Assembly (NCBI GenBank): GCA_030544215.1
Contig: JARZZO010000001.1
Location: 70,210,456-70,274,455 of the forward strand
Reading direction: 5' to 3'
From: Zantedeschia hybrid cultivar
Taxonomy: Eukaryota; Streptophyta; Magnoliopsida; Alismatales; Araceae
DNA length: 64,000 nt
Shown: piece by piece, positions 50,201 to 58,635 of the stretch
How positions within the stretch are numbered: position 1 is the first letter of the stretch
How the letters are laid out: each line of letters starts with the position of its first letter
Made by a program: the position numbers and the translations under genes
Notes under the pieces: model-generated
What the model was told of the DNA's origin: nothing
Seen by the model: the letters and a program-made list of their open reading frames with translations, nothing else
Databases searched by the model: none

Positions 50201-53200
50201 AGAAACAATCCAAAAAGAGTTTTTAGTTTTTTAGGGGTGGTTTTGTTTGTCAAGGGCAAATACACATTTAGTTGTTGTTGGTGTTTGATAGACTTGGTTT
50301 TACTAGTGCTTGACTGCGTAGTAGTCTAATAAGAGGCCAAAGAGTGCCATGAATAATGGTTGATTGAGGGTAAAAATATTCTTGGTTGTGGTGTTATGCT
50401 CCTTTCTCCTTGTGAGTAACTGTGTGGTAATGACCGAATCACATGGCATGATGCCATCTAGCATGAATATGTTCTCTCCAACATTATGAAATAGATCTCT
50501 CACTCTGTTGCTTTTCCCAATATGAAGCCATTTATATTCCTTCCCTCTTCCTCTCTTTTGTTTCTTTTTCCCCCTTGTCCATTGTTGCTCTTCATGAAAG
50601 AGCTCCCTCTTTTAAATTACCCAATGAAGCATATGTCCATTACCCCTTTGCCACAGCGTGAGCGATTGGCAAATTTTACGTGCGGTTGAGGGCTCGAGTC
50701 TCAACCTTCTTGGTGTAAGCCCATTGTCTTATGGGGCATGAGCTTTTGTTTTGGAAGGAAACAAAACCTAAACAATCATGTAAAACTTATTGATTTCTGT
50801 TAAGATGTAGATTAGCCCCTTAGGCACATATAACCCAAACCTCATTTTCTCTTAAGGAGTTCGGAGTAGGTCTAGAGGTAGGAAAATATTTGGGATATTT
50901 TTCCGACCCAAGAAAACATAAGTTTTTTGTAAATATTTATTTTTCTAATTTTTAACCTTGGAATTTGTTTCTTAGGAAGCAGAATCTCCGTTATGTTTTT
51001 CAAATAAACTAACCCACTTTTAGGTTGAGTTACACATGATTTTGTGACTATTGGACTTTAGAGGGCATACTAATCCATAAGCAGTCTGTAACACCTCGTA
51101 TAAGCATATGTTAAATAGAGTAAATAAGTAGACTACCAATAATACCAGTTAGTCATTTTTCGGAGTTCGAGTTGGAAATAATTCCGAAGTTAAGCATGCT
51201 CGGTTGGGAGAAGTCTCAGGATGGGTAACTTTCGTGGGAAGTCTACCAACTAGTATGTTTGTTGGGCCAGTCAGTTGATTGAATCGTTGTAAATGGTATC
51301 AGAGCAATTCTCTTCGTGGCGTGAGGGCCCATATTGGGACCTACTCTACATCTTAGAGCCTAGTTACTCTTGATCCATCAAAAGAGTGTAACCTTGTAGA
51401 CGGTGGCAGTAGTGTGGTGGGTTTAAAAACTTTCAGAAACTCTCATCGCTTGGAGGTGACTAGATTTTGGACTATGTATAATATAGTCCTGATGAGGACG
51501 TCAAACTTCTAAGGGAGGTAGATTGTAACGCGTCGTATAAGAATATGTTAAATAGACTAAATCAGTAGACTACCAACGACATCGGCTAGCTATTTTTCGG
51601 AGCTCGAATTGGAAAGAAGTTCGAAGTTAAGCGTGCTCGGTTGGGAGAAGTCCTAGGATGTGTGACCTTTACCAACTAATACAATTGTTGGGCCAGTTAG
51701 TTGATTGGGTCGATACACAGTCCATCACCAGACTTGATACACTGCCACTTCTTTTGCAGCTCTCTTGTTTCAATGTTGTCCATCCCTTAAAAAAAAACGA
51801 AAATCCAAAACCCTTGCCGTTGGCTGCATAACCTGCAGTTATCACCTTAGCAATGGTGGTTCCCTTAAGCTGTGTGGGTATTCAGAAGTGAAATGGTCCT
51901 TCACTTCTTCTCCTCCTCACTTTGCACATTGTCTTTCTGTTTATGTCAAATGTTTTTAATTATATGGTATTTCTTTTTCATATTCTTAATTATTCCAAAG
52001 TTGTTAATGTTTCTTTTAACAATGTCCATTACCCTTTTTCTCTTACATGATGTCACATTTTTTCTTTTTTTCGATGGTTCCTAAGACCATCCACTACTTA
52101 TATATTGGACATGATCAGCACTTCTCAAAGTGTTACATATGATTGTCTTAGATGTTTTCTTTATTTTTCTTGTATTGTCATTTTCATCCTTCATGGCGAT
52201 TTATGGGAGAACACATCGCCTCAAATGCCTAGGCGATCGCCTAGGCATTTGACGCTGAGGCGAACCCTTGATCGCCTTGCTCGCCTCTCGCCTCTAACTA
52301 CATAGCATGTATGACAATTGGTTCGCACATTACACTCCTCAAGCCATTAGGGTTTGACATTCTTCTAAGATTCACTCATTGTCAGAGTTGGCTGGGGCAT
52401 CTCATCAAGAAAGAAAAGTATATATTTGCTCTCCCCTTCTTCATATTTGGCTGGGGCATCTCATCAAGAAAGAAAAGTGTATATTTGTTCTCCCCTTCTT
52501 CATATTAATTGTCAAAACGATTAATCCTTTACTGTGTTCTATTTTTATGTTATTTTTTCTGGTTTATCTTAGATTTTCTGCATGGGCTTCCCTAGAGGAA
52601 AAAGGGTGAGGATTGTAACGTTTGATTTGAAGATGGCACTTTGTGACGGTATTACCTTTGTAGATTGCATGCTTATGACTAGGTAGCTTTTGTAGGCTAC
52701 ATGATGTGTAGTTTAGTTATATGATGAAGCGCTCCCGGTTCTCTAGTAAACACGGCCCTTTGTCCATGTGTTTCTTCCCTGGAATTATAGGTGTTTGGAG
52801 AACGCTAATATTCCATGCTTGTTTGCTACTCCCTGATGGGAATCCAAGAAGTGGAGAAACGGAGCCCAAGGCCCATTATTTATTTTGTTTGGCCCATTTG
52901 AGGCCTAATTGATGTATTTTTCTTTTATTTTAGATTTAGGTATGTTTTAAGTTTTTTTTCTTTGAATAAGGGGTATTTTGGTCCTTTAGTGTTAGGGTTT
53001 CTTTTGGGGAGTCTTTATATATTGTCTTGTAACCCTCCTTTGGGGGGCAAGGAAGATTTGATGAATGAAAATGAAAGAGCAGCCGTTTGAGGCGTTTTCT
53101 CCCGAGATGGGATGGGAACCCGTGTGAGGGCCTAGTTTCTTCTTCCCCAACCCCCCCTTCTCCTGTTCGTCTCCTTCAGCCCCTGTCAACCCTCTCTTCT

Positions 53201-54570
53201 TCCTTCATTCGGTTTCTCCCTTGCTGTCCCGCATCACTCCCTTTTTGCCACTCACAAAAGACAAGTACCACATAGGCGCCCCTTGCGGTTTTCCCCACTT
53301 GGGGGGCTAATAATAACTCAAAGTGCTCATGTGTTGCCTTTTGCGAGTGGCAAACCAGCGTGGCATGCTAGCATCCCTCTTAAGCATTTAGTTTGTTCCT
53401 TAATCTTCCTTTGACTTAAAAAAATGAAGTGTTGGTATCAAGCCAATCACAGAGTACAGAAATATTGACAAGTTAATTTATGCTGTTTAAGTTCTAAACT
53501 CTATATGATCCCAAGTGCTTTGGAATGATATAGTGAAGGATCGAAGTCTGAATGAATAGGTTTTTTTGCTAGTATATGTATTCACTCATTGCATGGGAAT
53601 TTGAATTATGTTTTTTGCTAGTATATGTATGCACTTGTTGCATGTGAATTTGTATAGTTGCTCCTGTGCATGGCGAATGGTCGTTAATCATCTCTAATGT
53701 CTTTCTTGGCCATGATTTATTTTCCAGCTGTTTACAACTATTACTGTTGATGAACTTGCCCCTGGGTTCAAGACAATTTTCAGCGTTGTTGTTCCAGTTC
53801 AGAAAGCTGGAAAGGTAGACAGATCACTCCTCCTGGTTCCATCCCCTTTGCTGTTTGAAGATGCAAAGTATCTGAAATTCTGAAGTCTGTTTTGCCTTGT
53901 TTTATTCTTGGGTTGTGATTTAGGTGGAGCTTCAGTACCTGCATGACTATGCAGGTATCAGTGCGAGTTTTGGACTTACCGCCAATCCCATTGTCAACTT
54001 TGCTAGTGTTCTTGGCACAAACACATTAGCTGCTGGTGTTGATTTGTCGTTCGACACTGCCTCTGCCCAGTTCACCAAGTATAATGCTGGAGTGAACTTT
54101 ACAAATGCAGATCTCATTGCTTCTGTTACTCTGTGAGTATTCTTCTTTTATCTGATCGCAGTCTCTTCTGCGCCCCCCTTCCCTCAAATGTGGATGATCA
54201 ATCATCGTTTTCAGGTAGGTTTTCGACAATAATCTTGATCTATCTCGCCGGTAACTCTTGCAGGAATGACAAGGGTGACAACCTGACAGCAGCGTACTAC
54301 CACCTGGTCAGCCCATTGACGACCACAGCCGTTGGTGCGGAGTTGGCCCATTGCTTTTCCAGCAACGAGAACACGCTCACTTTCGGCACCCAGCATGCAT
54401 TGGACCCCCTTACCTCCGTCAAGGCCCGCGTCAACAACTTTGGCAAGGCCAGTGCCCTCATCCAGCATGAATGGAGGCCAAAATCCCTTGTGACCATCTC
54501 TGGGGAGGTTGACACCAGGGCCATTGAGAAGAGTTCCAAGGTCGGCCTGTCATTGGTGCTCAAACCCTGA
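35283..54570 (+). CDS. VDAC: Mitochondrial outer-membrane porin (VDAC)
   Basis: Six exons (35283-35325, 35438-35505, 37801-37911, 53728-53814, 53924-54132, 54264-54570) join in frame with GT-AG introns to 274 residues, against about 276 for plant VDACs. The N-terminal helix MGPGLYSEIGKKARDLLYKD and the segment FSITTYAANGIAITSSGTKK are typical. The last exon holds GTQHALDPLTSVKARVN, ALIQHEWRPKS, SGEVDT and the terminal VGLSLVLKP. The family forms a 19-strand beta barrel in the mitochondrial outer membrane that passes ATP, ADP and other metabolites. The start lacks the Val-Lys after Met found in Arabidopsis. Intron 3 is 15,816 bp, crowded with nested transposons, and intron 2 (2.3 kb) is mostly a hAT-like insertion. 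No coding damage is seen, so splicing across the long intron presumably still works. Confidence 0.96.
36080..37634. mobile_element. Non-autonomous hAT element in VDAC intron 2
   Basis: It begins TAGGGGTGGCAA and ends TTGCCACCCCTA, a perfect 12-bp inverted repeat of the classical plant hAT kind. The flanks CATATGGG (36072-36079) and CAAATGGG (37635-37642) are an 8-bp target duplication with one mismatch. The GAGCTxGAGC-rich ends are subterminal repeats. No transposase frame was recognised. The interior carries a tandem duplication (36142-36352) and a doubled ACATTTAGTCC phrase (36604, 36830). Confidence 0.85.
36142..36352. repeat. Tandem duplication, 2 x about 108 bp
   Basis: The unit starts GAGCTTGAAAAAGAGCTC at 36142 and again at 36250. 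It runs through AAGCTTGACTCAGTGGCTTG to AAATTTTAATTTAA in both, differing at only a few bases. It lies at the left subterminal region of the hAT element, where duplication would double potential transposase binding sites (inference). Confidence 0.9.
39307..39751. mobile_element. TIR element in VDAC intron 3
   Basis: It begins CATAGTTGTCAATCCC and ends GGGATTGACAACTATG, a perfect 16-bp inverted repeat, followed inward by GTCCCGG-rich subterminal text on both sides and an AT-rich centre. The flanks (GATCCTGAG, GATTCTTGAG) are similar but not a clean duplication. Superfamily is uncertain; hAT-like by style. Confidence 0.7.
40050..40410. repeat. AGATCTCG repeat with alternating purine-pyrimidine core
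   Basis: Phrases such as GAATCTCGGGAGATCGGG and CGCGAGATTGCCCGAGATTG recur on both sides of a TATATGTACATATA-rich core (about 40105-40240). The inverted arrangement suggests a small palindromic element; no target duplication was found. Confidence 0.4.
44420..47708 (-). mobile_element. Non-autonomous LTR retrotransposon inside the hAT transposase
   Basis: Two 348-bp direct repeats (44420-44767 and 47361-47708) begin and end TG...CA. The target duplication TGTTG is exact (44415-44419, 47709-47713). The minus-strand primer site TGGTATCAGAGC (47357-47346 region) is complementary to initiator-methionine tRNA and sits inside the right LTR. A purine tract AGGGGAGAA precedes the left one, so the element reads on the minus strand. 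I count five substitutions and no indels between the LTRs, so the insertion is recent. No gag, protease, reverse transcriptase or integrase was recognised in the 2.6-kb interior. It holds one 326-residue frame and a GC-rich leader-like segment (46240-47340). Confidence 0.9.
44679..45659 (-). CDS. Retrotransposon-borne ORF of unknown function
   Basis: An ATG-initiated open frame of 326 residues (MDFSFEVELPNSVKT at the start) occupies the interior of the LTR element and ends inside its 3' LTR. The middle (about residues 135-165: DWEREKSQMRSELQKISVML) looks coiled-coil. An acidic segment with two ADPxLEEEY-like phrases follows, then HDFDHIWSDVEAQF. I see no zinc knuckle, protease DTG or polymerase motif, so it is neither standard gag nor pol. 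The tail (from about ILPWILTHF) reads the purine tract and LTR and may be incidental. It could be a highly diverged gag, an accessory protein, or a captured host exon. No function is claimed. Confidence 0.5.
   Translation of the reverse strand: MDFSFEVELPNSVKTRVYLEATSFGNVISQSIVDSISHTDYVRVSRNQVYVPFFHLLRSSSTSRAVRYYDDAWCKVIPHGSYIGLGREWIDERQVVIDHTGRDCLIQPEEYQAPFLILNATYQDRERFQQAVDWEREKSQMRSELQKISVMLAKLTKPKDVVYEADPTMLEEYENQMKEVHYVADPVLEDEYLGEVESVTPIADNDLFPTKGNGPKTEPLLEDVVDQPKVVKDVISLHDFDHIWSDVEAQFSPQVGAFMRAMVHGSSVLFSEHATIILPWILTHFKIRGRIFSNQGRMMGIQERLEWGQRPNVQFSWPIRGPFGVF
49096..49423. mobile_element. Mutator-type MITE, family copy 2 (inside the hAT element)
   Basis: The left end GAGTAATACTTGCTGCAATG and the right end GTTGCAACCAGTATTACTT are inverted repeats. 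Further inverted text (GGGCCCTAACTGTCCGTACA near 49182 against TGTACAGACGATTAGGGC near 49324) makes a long imperfect palindrome. The flanks CTTTGTGTC (49087-49095) and CTTTGTGTT (49424-49432) form a 9-bp duplication with one mismatch. A poly-A run of about 20 lies at 49360-49380. Confidence 0.75.
49762..51086. other. VDAC intron 3 segment, nothing specific
   Basis: Between the hAT right boundary and the Cassandra element the intron shows ordinary AT-rich sequence with only short random frames. A phrase GGCTCGAGTCTCAACCTTCT near 50691 resembles repeat text but cannot be assigned. Confidence 0.4.
51087..51717 (+). mobile_element. Cassandra-type TRIM retrotransposon (5S-like LTRs)
   Basis: Two related LTRs (51087-51291 and 51534-51717) both begin TGTAACxCxTCGTATAAG. 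They carry a 5S-rRNA-like core: GAAGTTAAGCATGCTCGG with GGATGGGTAAC at 51186-51230, and GAAGTTAAGCGTGCTCGG at 51623-51640. The primer site TGGTATCAGAGC starts at 51294, and a purine tract AAGGGAGGTA precedes the second LTR. The target duplication CAGTC is exact (51082-51086, 51718-51722). The small size, non-coding interior and 5S-derived internal promoter boxes are diagnostic of Cassandra elements. The second LTR lacks about 20 bp after the box-C region. Confidence 0.93.
51945..52303 (+). repeat. Dispersed repeat, copy of 37015-37375
   Basis: The text runs parallel to 37015-37375. Shared phrases include TAATTATTCCAAAGT, CTTTTAACAATGTCCA, CCCTTTTTCTCTTACATG and AAGACCATCCACTACTTATA; both copies end in CTCGCCTC / ACTACATAGC. 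The first copy is inside the hAT element of intron 2, so the second may be a fragment of a related element. It has no coding content. Confidence 0.75.
52388..52505. repeat. Tandem duplication, 2 x 59 bp
   Basis: A 59-bp unit beginning TTGGCTGGGGCATCTCATCA is repeated head to tail at 52388 and 52447 with two or three differences. It lies in VDAC intron 3 and is non-coding. Confidence 0.9.
52834..53236 (+). mobile_element. Solo LTR related to the 44420-47708 element
   Basis: The segment starts TGATGGGAATCCAAGAA and ends CTGTCCCGCATCA, matching in order the LTR of the nearby element when that is read on its own strand. Shared landmarks are GGCCCAATG/GGCCCATT, TTAGGGTTTCTTT, TATATATTGTC, CGTTTTCTCCCGAGA and GGGACGGGAACCC. 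The target duplication CTCCC is exact (52829-52833, 53237-53241). No interior or partner LTR remains, so it arose by LTR-LTR recombination. Sequence differences mark a distinct subfamily. Confidence 0.88.
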
Positions 54571-56570
54571 ATCACATCTTCCGAAGCCTTGTGACATTCT
54601 TTTTCCTGTTTTGGTTGCCCTTTTTGTTCGCAGAGAAGATACTTGGTTCTTGTTTGGGTGACTGTAAAGAATAATTCTGGATGGGAAAAGAGGGACCATA
54701 TATTTCTTGTTTTGCATATTTCTTTTTGTTCATGAAAGCCAGCCTCGAGGTTTTGGATCTGGCATTGATCGTTGGCGCACGGTGTTCATATTGTGATTTC
54801 GGTTGTACGCAAAATTCGCCCCATGGGTGTACTGACAAGGACGATGTCGTGAAGGCACGATTGGAATAATGGAGAACGTCTGTTAAACGTTTGTGGTGAT
54901 AATGTTTTGTTTAGATAAACATATCATTCAGCGGTGAGGCTACTGGTGATGGTCTGGAGAATGATAAATTTTGTTCCCAGGTATCAGGTTACATGGTGTG
55001 CGATGTCATATTTTGGAAGGATACCTGTTATGCAATGCCTACATCATGTTCCACAATGTGAAAGACATTTCTGATAAGCTAACCCCTATTGTAATTGAAT
55101 GATTAAAAATATTGACTTCAAAAAGTTTTGGCCGGCTTGAGATATGCTTGTGATTTGTAAAGAGTGTGATTTGTAAGAGTAGATAAGAACGTTTGTAACA
55201 TCCTGATATCAAGTTTCTTCTAGTCGATCCTGCGGTAGGGATTCAGGAGTGCCTAAAATGGTGGCCCTTCTTAGACAAATAAAAGGGTGAGTGGCTGTAA
55301 CGTCCACGCAGCGCTCACAAATTTAATGGTTTGCAAAATGATAGAGAGAAAGGGATAGCATTTTCCTTGAGCAACCAAAAGAATAACCAAAGATTTTATT
55401 GTTCATATCAAAGGATGGTGGTACCATTGTTTAAACAAATGTATGAAAAGTGTAGAGAACTTGGATCAAGTCTGAGCAATGATTAATACAAGAGTAATAC
55501 TTGCTGCAATATTTCTGCTTGTTGCATGTAGGGCATTGCAGTGCGTAAACTATTCTTTTTTTAATTTTTTAAGTAGGCCTGCTCTACTTATTGCATGGGG
55601 GGAAGCAATCAGCTACGACCTTGTATGCAGCCTGTGCTTAACTCAAAGTCGAGTTGCATGTCTTTTCAATAGATTTTTGTAAGAGTTTCTTTTTGTCTGT
55701 GTGAGTGGGAGTCATGACTAAACTTTGTGAGTATTGACTCAGCTTTATCTAAGGACAGCCTTAAGTGATCTACTTCCATTGCACAGGGCATGTTGTTCTG
55801 TGCAAAGGTGGGTGGAAAGGGACTGAACTACTTGACTCTTAAAGTCGATCAATAGACTAACACCGAGTTGTGATTAGTAATATGTCACGTCGGCTAATGG
55901 TAATTTGGTATATGATGATCTAAAAGATTTCTGATCTACTATGTATAAATCAAAACTCAGAGCCCAACCTATTAACTGACTTTGCAACCAAGAAATTCCC
56001 CCTTGTGCTAGTGGCAGCAATGGAAGAGGAGAGCAGCCCTGCACCAGCAGGTATGCTGAGTGCGGCCTTTGCAGTAGAGCTAGCTGCTGCAACCCTGGCA
56101 CGTCTATAGAAAGATGAACGTACATACCCTTAGAAAGGCATGAATTGCCATATTTCAAAATTGGTTAACCTAATCCTTATAATCTAATTTTTAGTTGATT
56201 TCGATTTTAAGTCCAAAATCATTGTAGATCAAAATTAGAGGTTTTAAAACTTGAAGATTTTATTTTGGCTGATTTTAAACTTGATGATTTCAAAATCGAG
56301 ATTTTACGCAGTTTTACAACATTCCAAACGGCCCCTAAACTAAGGAGTAAGGAACAAGAACTGTTGGGGAAAAAAGGATTTGGTCCAGACTTTCCAAAAG
56401 CAGGAGTAATCAAATGACATTATAGAGACCTCAGCATACGTAATACTGTTACATGGACTTGTTACTGCCCAGCTGCAGAACAGAAGAAAACTTATCACAG
56501 TAGAGTAGAGACAGGTTCCACAACACAACCCACTTCTTCCAGTACCCTCTCTCAGATCAACAAGACGAAG
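54571..56570. other. VDAC 3' region and intergenic DNA
   Basis: The VDAC 3' untranslated region extends from 54571, perhaps to about 54940. Beyond it lie AT-rich sequence and a MITE end fragment at 55491-55580. TTTTAAAACTTGAAGATTTT-type inverted text near 56160-56340 is reminiscent of a decayed TIR element. No further gene is seen before the DC1 gene, whose minus-strand 3' end lies at 56571. Confidence 0.45.
55491..55580. repeat. Left-end fragment of the Mutator-type MITE family
   Basis: GAGTAATACTTGCTGCAATA, followed by GGGCATTGCAGTGCGTAAAC, repeats the left end of the copy at 49096. No matching right end is found downstream, so this is a truncated copy. Confidence 0.65.
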
Positions 56571-57383
56571 CTAGTATACTGAGCCGTCCGACGACCCTCC
56601 GCCTCCATAAACTGCACTACTACGATCGCCAAAGGAACCACCGTCGAGGTTGTGACGCCAAGAACCGCCGTAGACGCCATCATCTCCGTTGCCAAAGGAA
56701 TCACCGTCGAGGTTGTGACTGCAAGAACCGCCGTAGACGTCATCATCTCCGTTGCCAACTCCGCAGCCGCCGCCTTCCATTAAGGCCTGGATCAGGTTCT
56801 GACCCGCATGGGGCTGCCCGGCGCCAGCCTTGCCGGTGGCGCAGCCCATGTGCGCGTCGAACTCGCACTTGGCGCAGCGGTAGAGCCAGCACTTGGACCC
56901 CTTGCCGCCGCACACGTCGCAGGTGAAGCCCATGATGTAGTGGGGCGGCAGGGAGAAGGCGAGCGCGAGGGGGTGGGGGTGGTCGCGGTGGGTCACGGAG
57001 GGCGCCGCGGTGGCGCAGAGGGCGTGCAAGTCCAGGCCGCAGGCCCGGCAGTTGTAGGAGAAGCCGGTGCCGTTGCCGCCGCAGGCGTCGCAGTCGAAGC
57101 AGCCGTCGGGGTAGGCGGGCACTGGGAGGAGGGAGAGGGGGTGGGCGGGGTGGGAGGGGTGGGTGATGAAGGTGGGCATCTGGGCGCAGGCGGCGTGGAG
57201 GCAGTAGTTGCAAGCGCTGCAGGCGTAGGTCCAGCCGGAGGGGATCAGCCTGCAGGCCGCGCAGGTGGCCGTCGCCTGAGACTGGTGCAGGTTGGAGAGC
57301 TCCAGCGGGTGGTGGTGGCTGAAGTGCTGGATCGCCGGCTCATACGGGCGTCCCGTCAGCTGTGTTCCATATAGGTGCTCCAT
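56571..57383 (-). CDS. DC1-domain (cysteine/histidine-rich C1) protein
   Basis: A single-exon frame of 270 residues starts at the ATG at 57383 (MEHLYGTQL). The open frame continues upstream only through non-ATG codons into a tandem repeat. Three DC1 (C1_2) modules follow each other at about residues 23-70, 73-127 and 130-183. Each has an HPLxL phrase, CxxC pairs and a closing HxxC (for example CAACRLIPSGWTYACSACNY, CDACGGNGTGFSYNCRACGL, CDVCGGKGSKCWLYRCAKCE) that would bind zinc. The Gly/Asp-rich tail has three imperfect copies of GNGDDxVYGGSxxHNLDG. Plant DC1 proteins are tied to stress, hormone and defence responses, but the ligand is usually unknown. The gene is very GC-rich, unlike its surroundings. 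The family call is firm and the specific role is not. Confidence 0.92.
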   Translation of the reverse strand: MEHLYGTQLTGRPYEPAIQHFSHHHPLELSNLHQSQATATCAACRLIPSGWTYACSACNYCLHAACAQMPTFITHPSHPAHPLSLLPVPAYPDGCFDCDACGGNGTGFSYNCRACGLDLHALCATAAPSVTHRDHPHPLALAFSLPPHYIMGFTCDVCGGKGSKCWLYRCAKCEFDAHMGCATGKAGAGQPHAGQNLIQALMEGGGCGVGNGDDDVYGGSCSHNLDGDSFGNGDDGVYGGSWRHNLDGGSFGDRSSAVYGGGGSSDGSVY

Positions 57384-57395
57384 CTCTCTCTCGCT

Positions 57396-57783
57396 GAAAC
57401 TACCCAAGCTCCCTGTTATGCCAAGCTAGATAGGGAAGAAGACTCTCTCTCTCTCTCTCTGAAACTTCTCCAAACTCCCTGTTATGCCAAGCTAACTTGG
57501 GAAGAAGACTCTCTCTCTCTCTCTCTCTCTGAAACTTCTCAAAACTCCCTGTTATGCCAAGCTAGCTTGGGAAGAAGACTCTCTCTCTCTCTCTCTGAAA
57601 CTTCTCCAAACTCCCTGTTATGCCAAGCTAACTTGGGAAGAAGACTCTCTCTCTCTCTCTCTCTGAAACTTCTCAAAACTCCCTGTTATGCCAAGCTAGC
57701 TTGGGAAGAAGACTCTCTCTCTCTCTCTCTAGGAAGCTTCCCTAAGCTACCCCCGTTATGCCAGCTAGGGAAGAAGACTTTGA
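57396..57783. repeat. Tandem repeat, six units of about 66 bp, upstream of the DC1 gene
   Basis: Units start at 57396, 57461, 57531, 57597, 57665 and 57731. Each has GAAACTTCTC, CTCCCTGTTATGCCAAGCTA, TGGGAAGAAGAC and a CT run of variable length. Units 2 and 4 share CCAAAC/GCTAACTTGG, while units 3 and 5 share CAAAAC/GCTAGCTTGG, so the array grew as a dimer. Unit 6 is degenerate. The array begins 13 bp upstream of the DC1 start codon and so forms its leader or core promoter, with a GA-rich sense strand. Confidence 0.95.
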
Positions 57784-57967
57784 GGGCTGAACAAGTTGAC
57801 CAGGGGAACCTAACTACAGCCTACAGGGAAGAAGACCTTCTGGGTGAAAAAGTCAACGAAGGGGAAAGGAAGGTGGCACATGTAAAGCTTTCAGATGGGA
57901 TCCGTTCTGCTGATCTCTTTTGGCTGACCCGCCGTAACTCCCTACTCATTCGTACTGGGTTTATCAG

Positions 57968-58132
57968 CTGTAGTCATTCCCACATCGGTCACGCACACCA
58001 TCGTTTGGACCCGATCCTCTAATACTTGCTGTAACGTCATTCATTGCAATCCAATTGATCAACCGATGTCATTTCCACATCGGTCGCCCCCACCATCGTT
58101 TGGACCGGATCCTCTGGATCATGAGTAATACT
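57968..58132. repeat. Direct duplication beside a MITE
   Basis: The phrase TCATTCCCACATCGGTCACG...CCATCGTTTGGACCCGATCC at 57973-58018 recurs as TCATTTCCACATCGGTCGCC...CCATCGTTTGGACCGGATCC at 58068-58122. Each copy is followed by an AATACTTGCTGTAA end of the MITE family (58021, 58136). The first MITE end is truncated, so the locus looks like a partial duplication of a MITE boundary with its flank. Confidence 0.7.
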
Positions 58133-58635
58133 TGCTGTAATGTCATGCATTGCAATTCAACGTGGATTGCAATGCATGGCACAACAGTCATTCGATCTGG
58201 TCCGATCGGACAGTTGCTGTGTAGTCCGATTAATTTAAGGAGAGCCGGTTGAGGGCCGTCTTTTATTTTTTTATTTTTTTGTCGATTTTTTTTAATTTTT
58301 TTAGAGTGTCTAATCAAAAATTCGAGAGTATATTTGAGTTACCCTGGTCGGCTCCGACCCGTACGTATATTCTTTTTCAAAAAGAAAAAAAAATACAAAC
58401 CTCGATTTACATGTAAAATATTTTTTTTGAAAAACAAAGTATACAATCGAGTCGGGGCCGACTCGAGCAATCCGGATGTGCTGTCGAATTTTTGATCGGA
58501 CACTCTAAAAAATTAAAAAAAAAAAATGGCCCTTAACCGACTCTCCTTAAATTGGACGGACTGTATAGTAGTCAATTATGATCAGACGGCTGCTGTGTTG
58601 GATTGCAATGCATGACATTGCAGCAAGTATTACTC
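58133..58635. mobile_element. Mutator-type MITE, family copy 3
   Basis: The left end GAGTAATACTTGCTGTAATG and the right end CATTGCAGCAAGTATTACTC are inverted repeats of about 20 bp. Inner arms such as CGATCGGACAGTTGCTG match near-complements on the other side, and the centre repeats CGGACACTCTAAAAAATT / TTTTTTTAGAGTGTC. The flanks CTGGATCAT (58124-58132) and CTAGACCAT (58636-58644) agree at seven of nine positions. The longest and best-preserved palindrome of the three copies. Confidence 0.75.

Noticed and set aside
51155..51255. A 5S rRNA gene
   Set aside because: The 5S-like text lies inside an LTR with primer site and target duplication, is incomplete and is duplicated in the second LTR, so it is a Cassandra element, not a ribosomal gene.
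56743..57374. Long Arg/Pro- and Gly/Val-rich open frames overlapping the DC1 gene
   Set aside because: They are shifted or antisense readings of the GC-rich DC1 exon, which has clear zinc-binding modules in its own frame.
57396..57783. CRISPR-like array
   Set aside because: Units are contiguous tandem copies with no unique spacers, in a plant nuclear context.
57375..58022. 215-codon frame on the plus strand through the tandem array
   Set aside because: It is produced by the repeat unit length and CT runs staying open by chance, with repeated SLSLSLKLL peptides, and is antisense to the DC1 leader.
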